Source: Umezawaea sp049997955 (GTDB lineage Bacteria > Actinomycetota > Actinomycetes > Mycobacteriales > Pseudonocardiaceae). Taken from it: 64,000 bases of DNA. Under the pieces are notes generated by a model. That model did no database searches, was not told the DNA's origin, and worked only from the letters and a program-made list of their open reading frames with translations. The position numbers were made by a program, and so were the translations under genes. Every line of letters starts with the position of its first letter. Positions within the stretch are counted from its first letter, which is position 1. The stretch is from assembly GCA_049997955.1 (NCBI GenBank), contig JAEBDY010000011.1:62001-126000 (forward strand). Reading direction: 5' to 3'. Shown here in pieces: positions 8,720 to 16,901 of this stretch.

Positions 8720-9516
8720 CACTGCCCCCGTTCCCGGCCGGGCCCGGTGAGCAGCGCGGAGTAGCCGCGTTCGATGGGGCTGTCGCCCACGTCCTCCGGT
8801 CCGCCCGCGGCGGCCAGTTGCGGCGGTGTGCCCTGGAAGACGAGCTTGCCGTCGGCGAAGAGGACCACGTCGGTGCACGCGGCGGCGACGTCCTCGACCA
8901 GGTGGGTGGAGACGACGACGCAGCTGTCGGCGCCGAGTTCGTGCAGCAGTTCGCGGAACCTCAGCCGCTGCGCGGGGTCCAGGCCCGCCGTGGGCTCGTC
9001 GAGCAGGAGGATCCGCGGATCGTTGACGATCGCCTGCGCGATCCCCGCCCGCCGCACCATGCCCCCGGACAGCGTCTTCAACCGGTCGTCGGCGCGGTCC
9101 GCGAGCCCCACCCGTTCGACGGCGCGCTGCACCGCGGCGGGGATGTCCCTCTTGGGCATCTCCTTGAGCCACGCCATGTACTCGACGAACTCGCGGACGG
9201 TGAAGCGCTTGTAGAACCCGAACTCCTGCGGCAGGTACCCGATCCGGCGGCGCAGTCCGCGCTGGTCGGCACCGCCCCCGACGGCGGTGCCGAGCAGTTC
9301 GAGCGTGCCGTCCGCCGGGCGGAGGACCGTGGCGAGGGCCCGGATCAACGTGGTCTTCCCGGCGCCGTTCGGCCCGAGCAGACCGTGCACGCCGGTGCCG
9401 AGCGACAGGTCGAGCCCGTCGACGGCCATCTTGCGAGCGCCCACGCGGACCCGGAGGCCGGTGGCCTTGATCTCCCAACCGTAGGTGGTGGGCGCGGTGT
9501 CGACCGCGTGCGTCAT
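8716..9516 (-). CDS. ABC exporter ATP-binding protein
   Basis: 266 residues. Walker A GPNGAGKT, Q-loop YLPQEFGFYKRFTVREF, signature LSGGM, Walker B ILLLDEPTAGLDP and the H-loop VVSTH are all intact. The sequence type is the CcmA/NatA class that works with ABC-2 permeases. The ATG at 9514-9516 has AAGGGG six bases upstream; an alternative ATG at 9529-9531 overlaps the anti-sigma stop as ATGA. It is third in a five-gene operon and is predicted to energise export of an unknown compound. Confidence 0.9.
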   Translation of the reverse strand: MTHAVDTAPTTYGWEIKATGLRVRVGARKMAVDGLDLSLGTGVHGLLGPNGAGKTTLIRALATVLRPADGTLELLGTAVGGGADQRGLRRRIGYLPQEFGFYKRFTVREFVEYMAWLKEMPKRDIPAAVQRAVERVGLADRADDRLKTLSGGMVRRAGIAQAIVNDPRILLLDEPTAGLDPAQRLRFRELLHELGADSCVVVSTHLVEDVAAACTDVVLFADGKLVFQGTPPQLAAAGGPEDVGDSPIERGYSALLTGPGRERGQW

Positions 9517-9527
9517 GTTCTTCCCCT

Positions 9528-10328
9528 TCATCGGTGTGCGTCGGGGTTCGCGTAGGCGCTCTTGCGGACGACCACGACGACGGCTCCCAGCACGAAGAGC
9601 GCGCCCCACACGGGCAGGCTGCCCTGGTGCAGGGCGAAGGACGTCCGGTCGAGCGCCACGGTCGGCGCGACGACCACGGCGACCCACACCGCCACCAGGG
9701 CGACGGCGGCGCGGGTGATCCCGACGAGCCCGCCGAGCGCCAGCGTCGCGGTGGTGAAGGCCAGGCACGGCAGCAGCCACAGCGCGATCGAGGAGTTCCA
9801 CCCGGCGACCAGCAGCGCCGGGATCACCACGACCAGCACGGAGAACGTGCGCCGGAGCAGCAGGTAGAGCCCGGTTCGCGGGGACGACGCGATCAGCTCG
9901 TGCATCGGGTCGAACGCGGGGGACCACGAGGCGGCCACGCCCAGCACCGGCAGGACCGGCGCGATCAGCAGCACCAGCGACACCTGGTCGCCGGTGATCC
10001 GGGCGAGCCGGTCGGCGACCATCGCGAGCACCGCCACCGCGAGGGTCATGGCGAACCACGGCACCATGGCGGGCGCGAACCACGTGGTGAACCCGCGCAT
10101 CCACGAGCGCCGCGACCGCGGCTGCGGCACGAGTCGCGGTTCGAGTCCGGTCCACACGGCTTCGACCAGCGCGGACGTCGACCCCTCGACGACGTTCGCC
10201 AGTCGGGCCCGGCACACCGCGCAGGACTCCAGGTGCGACTCGACCGCCCACACCTCGTCGGCCGGGATGTCGACCTCGCCCCGCGCGTAGCGGCCGACCA
10301 GCCGCTCGCTGGGGTGTTCCACGGTCAT
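9528..10328 (-). CDS. Zinc-finger anti-sigma-like membrane protein
   Basis: 266 residues from ATG 10326-10328, overlapping the sigma-factor stop as ATGA. The N-terminal cytoplasmic part carries the HxxxCxxC zinc-binding anti-sigma motif (ESHLESCAVCRARL). Six hydrophobic segments follow from about residue 90 (WFAPAMVPWFAMTLAVAVLAMVAD and so on). Coupled translation with the ECF sigma gene and the ZAS motif indicate that it sequesters that sigma factor. The multi-pass membrane part, longer than in single-pass RsrA or RsmA types, may sense envelope stress or the substrate of the adjoining transporter. Confidence 0.85.
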   Translation of the reverse strand: MTVEHPSERLVGRYARGEVDIPADEVWAVESHLESCAVCRARLANVVEGSTSALVEAVWTGLEPRLVPQPRSRRSWMRGFTTWFAPAMVPWFAMTLAVAVLAMVADRLARITGDQVSLVLLIAPVLPVLGVAASWSPAFDPMHELIASSPRTGLYLLLRRTFSVLVVVIPALLVAGWNSSIALWLLPCLAFTTATLALGGLVGITRAAVALVAVWVAVVVAPTVALDRTSFALHQGSLPVWGALFVLGAVVVVVRKSAYANPDAHR

Positions 10329-10936
10329 GACAGCGCCTCCCGCATCGCGATCCGTGCCCGCCGTGCGCGGGTCTTGACGGTGCCCTCCGGCACCCCGAGC
10401 AGGACCGCGGTCTCCCGGACGGTCAGGCCGTCCAGCACCATGGCCTGCAACACCTGCCGCAGTTCCGGCGCGAGCCGCCGCAGCGCGTCGCCTACCTCGT
10501 CGCCGACGACTCCCGCGAGCACCTCGTCCTCCGCCGCGGCAGCGGCGGGTTCCGGAGCCGCCGCGGCGGGCGGGACCGCGTGGTGCGCCCGTCTGCGGAA
10601 CGCGTCGACCAGCCGCCTGGCCGCGATCGTCCACAGCCACCCGACCGCCGTGCCGCCCGCCGCCGCGCCCGCGAAGGCGCCCGCCGCCCGCCACACGGAC
10701 AGGTAGGTCTCCTGCATGACCTCGGCGACGACCTGGTCGTCGGCGCACCTGCGGCGCAGCCGCACCGCGATCCACGGCGACGTCCGCCGGTAGAGCTCCT
10801 CGAACGCGGCCCGGTCGCCCTTCGCGACGAGCCGCACGAGGTGCTCCTCGTCGCGTTCGCTGGATCTGGTTCGAATTGGTCCCACACCCCGCAAGACGCC
10901 GAGAACGGTCGGGAGGTTCTCAGGGCAGAGTGACAT
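10325..10936 (-). CDS. ECF-family RNA polymerase sigma factor
   Basis: 203 residues. Region 2 is at about 30-95 (LVRLVAKGDRAAFEELYRR, VVAEVMQETYLSVWRAA, AVGWLWTIAARRLVDAFRRR). A low-complexity Ala/Pro linker leads to region 4 at about 148-200 (LRQVLQAMVLDGLTVRETAVLLGVPEGTVKTRARRARIAMREAL). No Shine-Dalgarno site precedes ATG 10936, and a GTG about 18 codons inside is an alternative. It is first in the operon with its anti-sigma and an ABC exporter, so it probably drives that operon. Confidence 0.9.
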   Translation of the reverse strand: MSLCPENLPTVLGVLRGVGPIRTRSSERDEEHLVRLVAKGDRAAFEELYRRTSPWIAVRLRRRCADDQVVAEVMQETYLSVWRAAGAFAGAAAGGTAVGWLWTIAARRLVDAFRRRAHHAVPPAAAAPEPAAAAAEDEVLAGVVGDEVGDALRRLAPELRQVLQAMVLDGLTVRETAVLLGVPEGTVKTRARRARIAMREALS

Positions 10937-11112
10937 GGGTCACACGTGGATGCGCGGCTGGGGCCAGCGCGGTGGCACCGGCTCGGCGTCGCGCTGGAGG
11001 CGGACGCACCGGCTCGCGGCCGACGACGTCGTGCGCCGTCGACGGGAGGGGCGCCTGCCCGGCTGCCCGGTGGCGAGGGGCCGTTCGCGAGTGGCACGCG
11101 ATCGGCCGGTGG

Positions 11113-11144
11113 AGTGGTGGCGCCCCGCTCGGGGCGCCACCACT
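11113..11144 (-). terminator. Strong hairpin terminator of the LacI gene
   Basis: AGTGGTGGCGCCCC (11113-11126) and GGGGCGCCACCACT (11131-11144) form a perfect 14-bp stem with a four-base loop. It touches the stop codon of the minus-strand LacI gene. No U-tract follows. Confidence 0.75.
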
Positions 11145-12138
11145 AGCGCGTGCTCTCCCGGATCTCCAACGAGAACGGCGTCTGCACGTCCTCCGGCTCC
11201 AGGTCCTGGCCGCCCTTGATGCGGCGGCGGACCAGGTCGACCGCGCTGTGCGCGATGGCCGCCTTGTCCGGGGCGATCGTCGTCAACGAGGGCATGCTGT
11301 ACGCGCTCTCCTCGTTGTTGTCGAAGCCCACGACCGCCACGTCCCGCGGCACGCTCACGCCGTGCTCGGCGGCGGCGCGCAGGGCGCCGATCGCCAGCAG
11401 GTCGTTGAAGCAGAACACCGCGTCCGGCGGTTCGGGCAGCGACAGCAGGTGGGCCATCGCCTCCGCGCCGTCGCGGCGGTGGTAGTTGAGCGCCTGCACG
11501 ATGTACTCCTCGCGCACGGGCAGGCCCGCCGTCGTGAGCGCGGCCCGGTAGCCCTCCAGGCGTTGGGTCGCGGTGCCGCGGTACGGGTGCGCGCCGATCG
11601 CGGCGATCCGGCCGCGTCCCAGTTCGACCAGGTGGCGGGTCGCCACGGTCGCCGCCAGGACGTTGTCGATGCCGACGTGGTCGATGGGCACGTCGACCGT
11701 GTGCTCACCCAGCATGACCACGGGGATGCCGGGGTCGAGCTGGTCGAAGTCGCGGGCGTGCAGCGCCTCCGGGCTCACGATCGCCGCGTCGATCATGTGC
11801 GGTCCGAGCGCGCGGAGGGTGGCGCGCTCGCGTTCCCTGGTGCCGAGGGTCTGTTCGATGAGGACGTTCCACTCGTGTTCCCCGGCCGCCTCCAGCACGA
11901 GCCCGGCCATCTCCCCGAAGTAGGGGATGCTCAGCTCCGGCAGGACGAGGGCGAGCGAACCGGTCCGGCCGCGGCGCAGGTTGCGTGCGCCGATGTTGGG
12001 GCGGTAGCCGGTCGTGGCCAGTGCTTCCTCGACCCGGCGACGGTTGTCCGGTTTCACGAACTCGTAGCCGTTGACCACGTTCGACACCGTCTTGACCGAC
12101 ACCCCGGCGAGCCTGGCGACGTCCTTGAGCGTGGCCAA
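11143..12138 (-). CDS. LacI-family repressor of the galactofuranose-type transport locus
   Basis: 331 residues from TTG 12136-12138, chosen because GGGAGG (12145-12150) is six bases upstream and the protein then begins at ATLKDVARLAG, the canonical LacI N-terminus. The helix-turn-helix is residues 3-25 (VARLAGVSVKTVSNVVNG), followed by the hinge (IGARNLRRGRTGSLALVLP) and a periplasmic-binding-like effector domain ending VVGFDNNEESAYSMPSLTT. It is divergent from the ytfQ-like gene, with a 27-bp palindrome between. The effector is probably the imported sugar. Confidence 0.92.
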   Translation of the reverse strand: MATLKDVARLAGVSVKTVSNVVNGYEFVKPDNRRRVEEALATTGYRPNIGARNLRRGRTGSLALVLPELSIPYFGEMAGLVLEAAGEHEWNVLIEQTLGTRERERATLRALGPHMIDAAIVSPEALHARDFDQLDPGIPVVMLGEHTVDVPIDHVGIDNVLAATVATRHLVELGRGRIAAIGAHPYRGTATQRLEGYRAALTTAGLPVREEYIVQALNYHRRDGAEAMAHLLSLPEPPDAVFCFNDLLAIGALRAAAEHGVSVPRDVAVVGFDNNEESAYSMPSLTTIAPDKAAIAHSAVDLVRRRIKGGQDLEPEDVQTPFSLEIRESTR

Positions 12139-12202
12139 CCATGGCCTCCCATCGGCGTCGGTAGTGGGGAACGGTCGGAATCCTAACCTGTCCACCAGGG
12201 GC

Positions 12203-12229
12203 TTTACAACGTTGTACCAACGATGTAAA
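12203..12229. promoter_or_regulatory. 27-bp LacI-type operator
   Basis: A near-perfect palindrome centred on A12216, pairing 11 of 13 base pairs (mismatches at 12209/12223 and 12215/12217). The outer arms are TTTACA (12203-12208) and TGTAAA (12224-12229), with inner arms CGTTG (12210-12214) and CAACG (12218-12222). It lies between the divergent LacI gene and the transporter operon, so one repressor could shut both. Confidence 0.8.
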
Positions 12230-12286
12230 TCTGTTGTCGCCCAGTCTCAGTGACCGGGCTCACGCCGTCCGATCGAGGAGCAACCG

Positions 12287-13366
12287 ATGCCCACGCCGCC
12301 CGTGCGCCGCACCAAAGCCGCCCTGCTCGCGGTCACCACGCTCACCGTCGCGCTGACGGCCTGCACCAGCCGCGAAGCCGAGACCACCAGCCAGGCCAGT
12401 GCGGGCCCCGCCGCTTCCGCGGCGGCCTCCCAAGCATCGGGCCCCGGCTGCACGCTCGACAAGACCGGGTACCCGAAAGTGGACCTGAAGTCCGCGATCA
12501 TCGGCTTCTCCCAGTCGGAGAAGGAGGCCAACCCGTTCCGCACCGCCGAGACCCAGTCCATCAAGGACGAGGCGGCGAAACTGGGGATCCCGGAGGACAA
12601 GCTCCTCGTCACCAACGCGCAGAGCGACCTGAACAAGCAGATCAGCGACATCAAGTCCATGTTGGACCGGGGTGCGCAGATGCTGATCGTCGCGCCGCTG
12701 AACTCCGACGGCCTCCAGCCCGCGCTCGACGCGGCGAAGGCCAAGAAGGTCCCGGTCGTCACGATCGACCGCAAGGTGACCTCCGCGCCGTGCACCGACT
12801 ACCTGACGTTCATCGGCTCCAACTTCGTGGAGCAGGGCAAGCGCGCGGCCGTGGAGATGGCCCGCGTGACGAACGGGACCGGCAAGGTCGCGATCCTGCT
12901 CGGCTCGTCCGGCAACAACGTGACCACCGACCGCGCCAAGGGCTTCAAGGACGAGCTGGCCAAGAGCCCCGGCCTGACCGTGGTCGCTGAGCAGACCGGT
13001 GAGTTCGACCGCTCCAAGGGCCAGGCCGTCATGGAGCAGCTCATCCAGAGCAACCCGGACATCACCGCCGTGTACGCGTTGAACGACGAGATGGGCATCG
13101 GCGCGGTCACCGCGCTCAAGGGCGCGGGCAAGGCCCCCGGCAAGGACGTCAAGATCGTCTCGATCGACGGCACCAAGAACGCGGTGCAACTGGTCGTCGA
13201 CGGCAGCTACAACGCGGTCGTCGAGTCCAACCCGCGCTTCGGCCCGCTGTCCTTCAAGGTGCTCCAGGACTTCTCCGACGGCAAGGAGATCAGCGAGAAC
13301 GTGGTGATCTCCGACGACCAGTACAACGAGACCAACGCGAGCCAGAAGCTCGGGAACGCGTACTGA
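12287..13366 (+). CDS. ytfQ: Sugar ABC transporter substrate-binding lipoprotein, YtfQ type
   Basis: 359 residues from ATG 12287 with GAGGAG seven bases upstream. A lipoprotein signal peptide ends at the lipobox LTAC (Cys near residue 25). The start of the mature domain (IIGFSQSEKEANPFRTAETQSIKDEA) and the repeat of two PBP-like lobes (NAQSDLNKQISDIKSMLDRGAQ, VTTDRAKGFKDELAK, FDRSKGQAVMEQLIQSNPDITAVYALNDEM) match type-4 sugar-binding proteins of the galactofuranose (YtfQ) kind. It heads a four-gene importer operon. Substrate assignment rests mainly on the YjfF-like permease. Confidence 0.85.
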   Translation: MPTPPVRRTKAALLAVTTLTVALTACTSREAETTSQASAGPAASAAASQASGPGCTLDKTGYPKVDLKSAIIGFSQSEKEANPFRTAETQSIKDEAAKLGIPEDKLLVTNAQSDLNKQISDIKSMLDRGAQMLIVAPLNSDGLQPALDAAKAKKVPVVTIDRKVTSAPCTDYLTFIGSNFVEQGKRAAVEMARVTNGTGKVAILLGSSGNNVTTDRAKGFKDELAKSPGLTVVAEQTGEFDRSKGQAVMEQLIQSNPDITAVYALNDEMGIGAVTALKGAGKAPGKDVKIVSIDGTKNAVQLVVDGSYNAVVESNPRFGPLSFKVLQDFSDGKEISENVVISDDQYNETNASQKLGNAY

Positions 13367-13367
13367 C

Positions 13368-14879
13368 GTGGAACCGGTGCTGGAGGTGACGGACGTCGTG
13401 AAGGAGTTCGTCGGCGTGCGAGCGCTCGACGGGGTGTCGTTCACGGTGCGGCCGGGGGAGGTGCACGCCCTGGTCGGGGAGAACGGCGCGGGCAAGTCCA
13501 CGCTGATCAAAGTGCTCACGGGCGTGCACCGCCCCGACTCCGGCGAAGTCCGGTTGCGGGGCGAGGTGGTCTCCTTCGACCGCCCGGTGCGGGCGCAGGA
13601 GGCCGGGATCTCCACGATCTACCAGGAGGTCAACCTCGTCCCGCTGATCAGCGTGGCGGCCAACGTCTTCCTCGGCCGCGAGCCGCGGACCCGGTTCGGG
13701 CTCGTGGACTGGGCGAGGATGAACGCCGACGCCAAGGAGCTGCTGTCCGGCTACGGCATCGACACCGACGTGAAGCGTCCACTCGGGACGCTCAGCGTGG
13801 GCGCGCAGCAGATGGTCGCCCTGGTGCGCGCGGTGTCCACCGACGCCGACGTGGTGATCATGGACGAGCCGACGTCGTCGTTGGAGCCGCGCGAGGTCGA
13901 GACGCTGTTCTCGGTCGTCGAACGGCTGCACGAGAAGGGCATCGCGGTCGTCTACGTCAGCCACCGGATGGACGAGCTGTACCGGATCTGCGACCGGGTC
14001 ACGGTGCTGCGGGACGGGAAGATGGTCCACACCGGACCGCTGAACGACCTGTCGCGCATCGAACTGGTGGCGATGATGCTCGGCCGCAGCGTCAGCGACA
14101 TCCGCGAGCACGGCGCGACCGCGTTCGGCGAGGACCACAACGCCGGGAAGGAACCCCTGCTGCAGGCGGAGAACCTCTCCAGCGGCGTGCGGCTGACCGA
14201 CGTGTCGTTGTCGATCCGTCCCGGCGAGGTCGTGGGCCTCGCCGGGCTGCTCGGCTCCGGCCGCACGGAGACCGCGCGGGCCATCGTCGGCGCGCTGCCG
14301 CTCGACGGCGGCACCGTGCTGGTCGGCGGCAAGGCGTTGAAGCCCGGCGACGTCGGCGCGGCGATGCGCGCGGGCATCAACATGCTGGCCGAGGACCGCA
14401 AGGCGGAGGGGATCATCCCCAACCTGTCCGTGCGGGAGAACATCGTCCTCGCCGCGCTGCCCCAGCTGTCCCGCTTCGGCGTGGTCAGCAGGGAGAAGCA
14501 GGACCGGATCGTGGAGACCTTCGTGCGACGCCTGCGCATCAAGGTGTCCAATCCCGACCAGCTGGTGTCCGAGCTGTCCGGCGGCAACCAGCAGAAGGTG
14601 CTGCTGGCCCGCTGGCTGTGCACCAAACCGAAGGTCCTGCTGCTCGACGAGCCGACCCGCGGCATCGACGTCGGGGCCAAGGCCGAGGTGCAGGCGCTGA
14701 TCGACGAACTCGCCCAGGAAGGCTTGGCCGTGCTGCTGATCTCCTCGGAGATGGAGGAACTGCTCGACGGGGCTGACCGGCTGGTCGTGCTCAAGGACGG
14801 AGCGGTGGTGGGTGAGCTGTCCGGGGACGACCTGACCCAGGACAAGGTGCTCGCCGCGATCGCGGGGGAGGCGCCGTGA
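13368..14879 (+). CDS. ytfR: Sugar ABC transporter double ATP-binding protein, YtfR type
   Basis: 503 residues with two fused ABC domains, the RbsA/XylG/YtfR layout. Domain 1 has Walker A GENGAGKST, signature LSVGAQQM and Walker B VVIMDEPTSSLEP. Domain 2 has the usual degenerate P-loop GLLGSGRTE, signature LSGGNQQK and Walker B VLLLDEPTRGIDV. The GTG at 13368 starts one base after the binding-protein stop. The next gene overlaps the stop by GTGA. It provides ATP hydrolysis for uptake through YtfT/YjfF. Confidence 0.92.
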   Translation: MEPVLEVTDVVKEFVGVRALDGVSFTVRPGEVHALVGENGAGKSTLIKVLTGVHRPDSGEVRLRGEVVSFDRPVRAQEAGISTIYQEVNLVPLISVAANVFLGREPRTRFGLVDWARMNADAKELLSGYGIDTDVKRPLGTLSVGAQQMVALVRAVSTDADVVIMDEPTSSLEPREVETLFSVVERLHEKGIAVVYVSHRMDELYRICDRVTVLRDGKMVHTGPLNDLSRIELVAMMLGRSVSDIREHGATAFGEDHNAGKEPLLQAENLSSGVRLTDVSLSIRPGEVVGLAGLLGSGRTETARAIVGALPLDGGTVLVGGKALKPGDVGAAMRAGINMLAEDRKAEGIIPNLSVRENIVLAALPQLSRFGVVSREKQDRIVETFVRRLRIKVSNPDQLVSELSGGNQQKVLLARWLCTKPKVLLLDEPTRGIDVGAKAEVQALIDELAQEGLAVLLISSEMEELLDGADRLVVLKDGAVVGELSGDDLTQDKVLAAIAGEAP

Positions 14880-15841
14880 CCGCGGTGACGGCGACGGCGG
14901 GCGGGATCGACCGCGCGCGCGTCGCCCGGTGGCTGCAGGAGTACGGCGTGTACGTCGCGGTCGTCGCGCTCCTGCTGTTCAACGTGTTCTTCACCGCGAA
15001 CTTCCTGACGCTGGGCAACTTCCGCACCCAGCTGGTGCAGGCCGCGCCGGTCTGCATCGTCGCGCTGGGCATGGCGCTGGTGATCGGCACCGAGGGCGTC
15101 GACCTGTCGGTCGGCGCCGTCATGGCGCTCGCCGCGTCGCTGATCCCGCTGTACCTGGGCGCCGGGCCGCTCCCCGCCATCGGCATCGCGCTGCTGGTGG
15201 GGCTGGCGGCCGGGATGTTCAACGGCTTCCTGGTCGCCCACCTCGGCATCCAGCCGATCGTGGCGACACTCGCGCTGCTGGTCGGTGGTCGCGGGCTCGC
15301 GCTCGTGATAGCCGAGGGCCAGCTCGTGCAGCTGCACGACAAGACGTTCCTCGAACTGGGCACCGGCGACGTCGCGGGAATCCCGATCAGCGTGTGGATC
15401 GCGGGCCTGCTGTCCGTCGTGATGGCGCTGCTGGTCGGGCGGACCACGTTCGGCCGCAGGCTGGTCGCGATCGGCGGCAACCGCACCGCGAGCGCGTTGG
15501 CCGGTCTGCCGGTGAAGGCCGTCCTGGTCGGCGTGTACGCGATCGCGGGCCTGCTCGCGGCCGTGGCGGGCGTCCTGGCGACCGCGCGGCTCAGCGCCAG
15601 CGACCCGGCCGACATCGGGATGCTGATGGAGCTGTCCGCGATCACCGCGGTGGTCGTCGGCGGCACGGCGCTGACCGGCGGCCGGGTGCGGATCCTCGGC
15701 ACGGTGTTCGGCGTGATCCTCATGCAGCTCGTGCGCGCCACGCTCATCAAGCACAACCTGCCCGACTCGACCGCGCAGATGGTCCAGGCCGCGATCATCA
15801 TCGTCGCGGTGTACGTCGCCCGTGAACGGAGCACCCGATGA
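14876..15841 (+). CDS. ytfT: Sugar ABC transporter permease, YtfT type
   Basis: 321 residues, about nine hydrophobic segments, with the CUT2 family signature GMALVIGTEGVDLSVGAVMAL and the conserved loop GNRTASALAGLPVKAVLVGVYAIAGLLAAVAGVL. Translation is coupled to the ATPase gene (GTGA overlap) and its stop overlaps the next ATG. It forms a heterodimeric channel with the following YjfF-like permease. Confidence 0.9.
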   Translation: MTAVTATAGGIDRARVARWLQEYGVYVAVVALLLFNVFFTANFLTLGNFRTQLVQAAPVCIVALGMALVIGTEGVDLSVGAVMALAASLIPLYLGAGPLPAIGIALLVGLAAGMFNGFLVAHLGIQPIVATLALLVGGRGLALVIAEGQLVQLHDKTFLELGTGDVAGIPISVWIAGLLSVVMALLVGRTTFGRRLVAIGGNRTASALAGLPVKAVLVGVYAIAGLLAAVAGVLATARLSASDPADIGMLMELSAITAVVVGGTALTGGRVRILGTVFGVILMQLVRATLIKHNLPDSTAQMVQAAIIIVAVYVARERSTR

Positions 15842-16842
15842 CCGCCGTGATCACGGATCCTCCGGACACCACCGCTTCCACGACGCGGCGCGAGCTGATG
15901 GCCGGTGTCCTGCAACGGCAGGGCGCGGCGATCGCGCTGGTGCTCGTGGTGGCGGTCGCGTGGTTCTCGTTCCCGCGCTTCGGCAGCCTGGACAACCTCC
16001 GCGACCTGGCCCTGCAGAGCTCGTTCCTGGCCGTCATCGCGCTCGGCATGACGTTCGTGATCATCACCGGTGGCATCGACCTCTCCGTCGGCTCGGTGTA
16101 CGCGCTCGGCGGCGTCCTGGCGGCTTACGGGTCCCAGCACGGTTTCCTGGTGGCGCTGGCGCTCCCGCTGGCGGTGTGCGGACTGATCGGGTTCGTCAAC
16201 GGCGTGCTCGTTGCCAGGACGAAGATGGCGCCGTTCATCGTCACGCTGGCGTCGCTGCTGTTCGCCAGGGGGCTGCTGCTGGCGATCACCGACGAGGGCT
16301 CGACCACCTACCGCGTCCCGGCCGACTCGGCGTTCATCGAACTGGGCCGCGGCACCGTGTACGGGTTCGGCTACCCGGTCTTCATCGCGCTGGTGCTGTG
16401 CGTGATCGGCGGGATCGTGCTGCGCCGCACCAGGTTCGGCCAGTCGGTGTTCGCCACCGGTGGCGCGGAGCAGTCCGCGCTGCTGATGGGGTTGCCCGTC
16501 GCGCGCACCAAGATCGCCGTGTACACGATGAGCGGCGTGCTCTCCGGGCTGGCGGGCGCGTTGACGGCCGCCTACCTCCAGTCCGGCGTCACGGTCATCG
16601 GCGTCGGCACGGAACTGGACGCCATCTCCGTCGTCGTCATCGGTGGGACCCTGCTCACCGGCGGCGCCGGCACCGTGCTCGGCACCGTCATCGGTGTGGG
16701 GCTGCGCAACGTCATCCAGAACATCATCAACCAGATCGGCACCCTCGACAGCAACTACCAGTCCGTGGTCAGCGGCGCGTTCCTGCTCGTCGTCGTGATC
16801 CTGCAACGGTCCCTCGCCCGCACCAGGACGAAGAAGAGATAG
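15838..16842 (+). CDS. yjfF: Galactofuranose-type ABC transporter permease, YjfF type
   Basis: 334 residues, CUT2 permease. The family motif GMTFVIITGGIDLSVGSVYAL is present. The C-terminal block (VGTELDAISVVVIGGTLLTGG, GTVLGTVIGVGLRN, IINQIGTLDSNYQ, LQRSL) closely follows the E. coli YjfF pattern, including the unusual GTL-S-W/N segment, and differs from ribose or xylose permeases. This makes galactofuranose or a related furanose the best substrate guess. The ATG at 15838 overlaps the previous stop (ATGA). Confidence 0.9.
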   Translation: MTAVITDPPDTTASTTRRELMAGVLQRQGAAIALVLVVAVAWFSFPRFGSLDNLRDLALQSSFLAVIALGMTFVIITGGIDLSVGSVYALGGVLAAYGSQHGFLVALALPLAVCGLIGFVNGVLVARTKMAPFIVTLASLLFARGLLLAITDEGSTTYRVPADSAFIELGRGTVYGFGYPVFIALVLCVIGGIVLRRTRFGQSVFATGGAEQSALLMGLPVARTKIAVYTMSGVLSGLAGALTAAYLQSGVTVIGVGTELDAISVVVIGGTLLTGGAGTVLGTVIGVGLRNVIQNIINQIGTLDSNYQSVVSGAFLLVVVILQRSLARTRTKKR

Positions 16843-16901
16843 GAGGTCCCGCCCCACCAGCACGGCCCATCCGCTTCCCCCTGCGAAGTCTTGGAGCCAC
16901 C

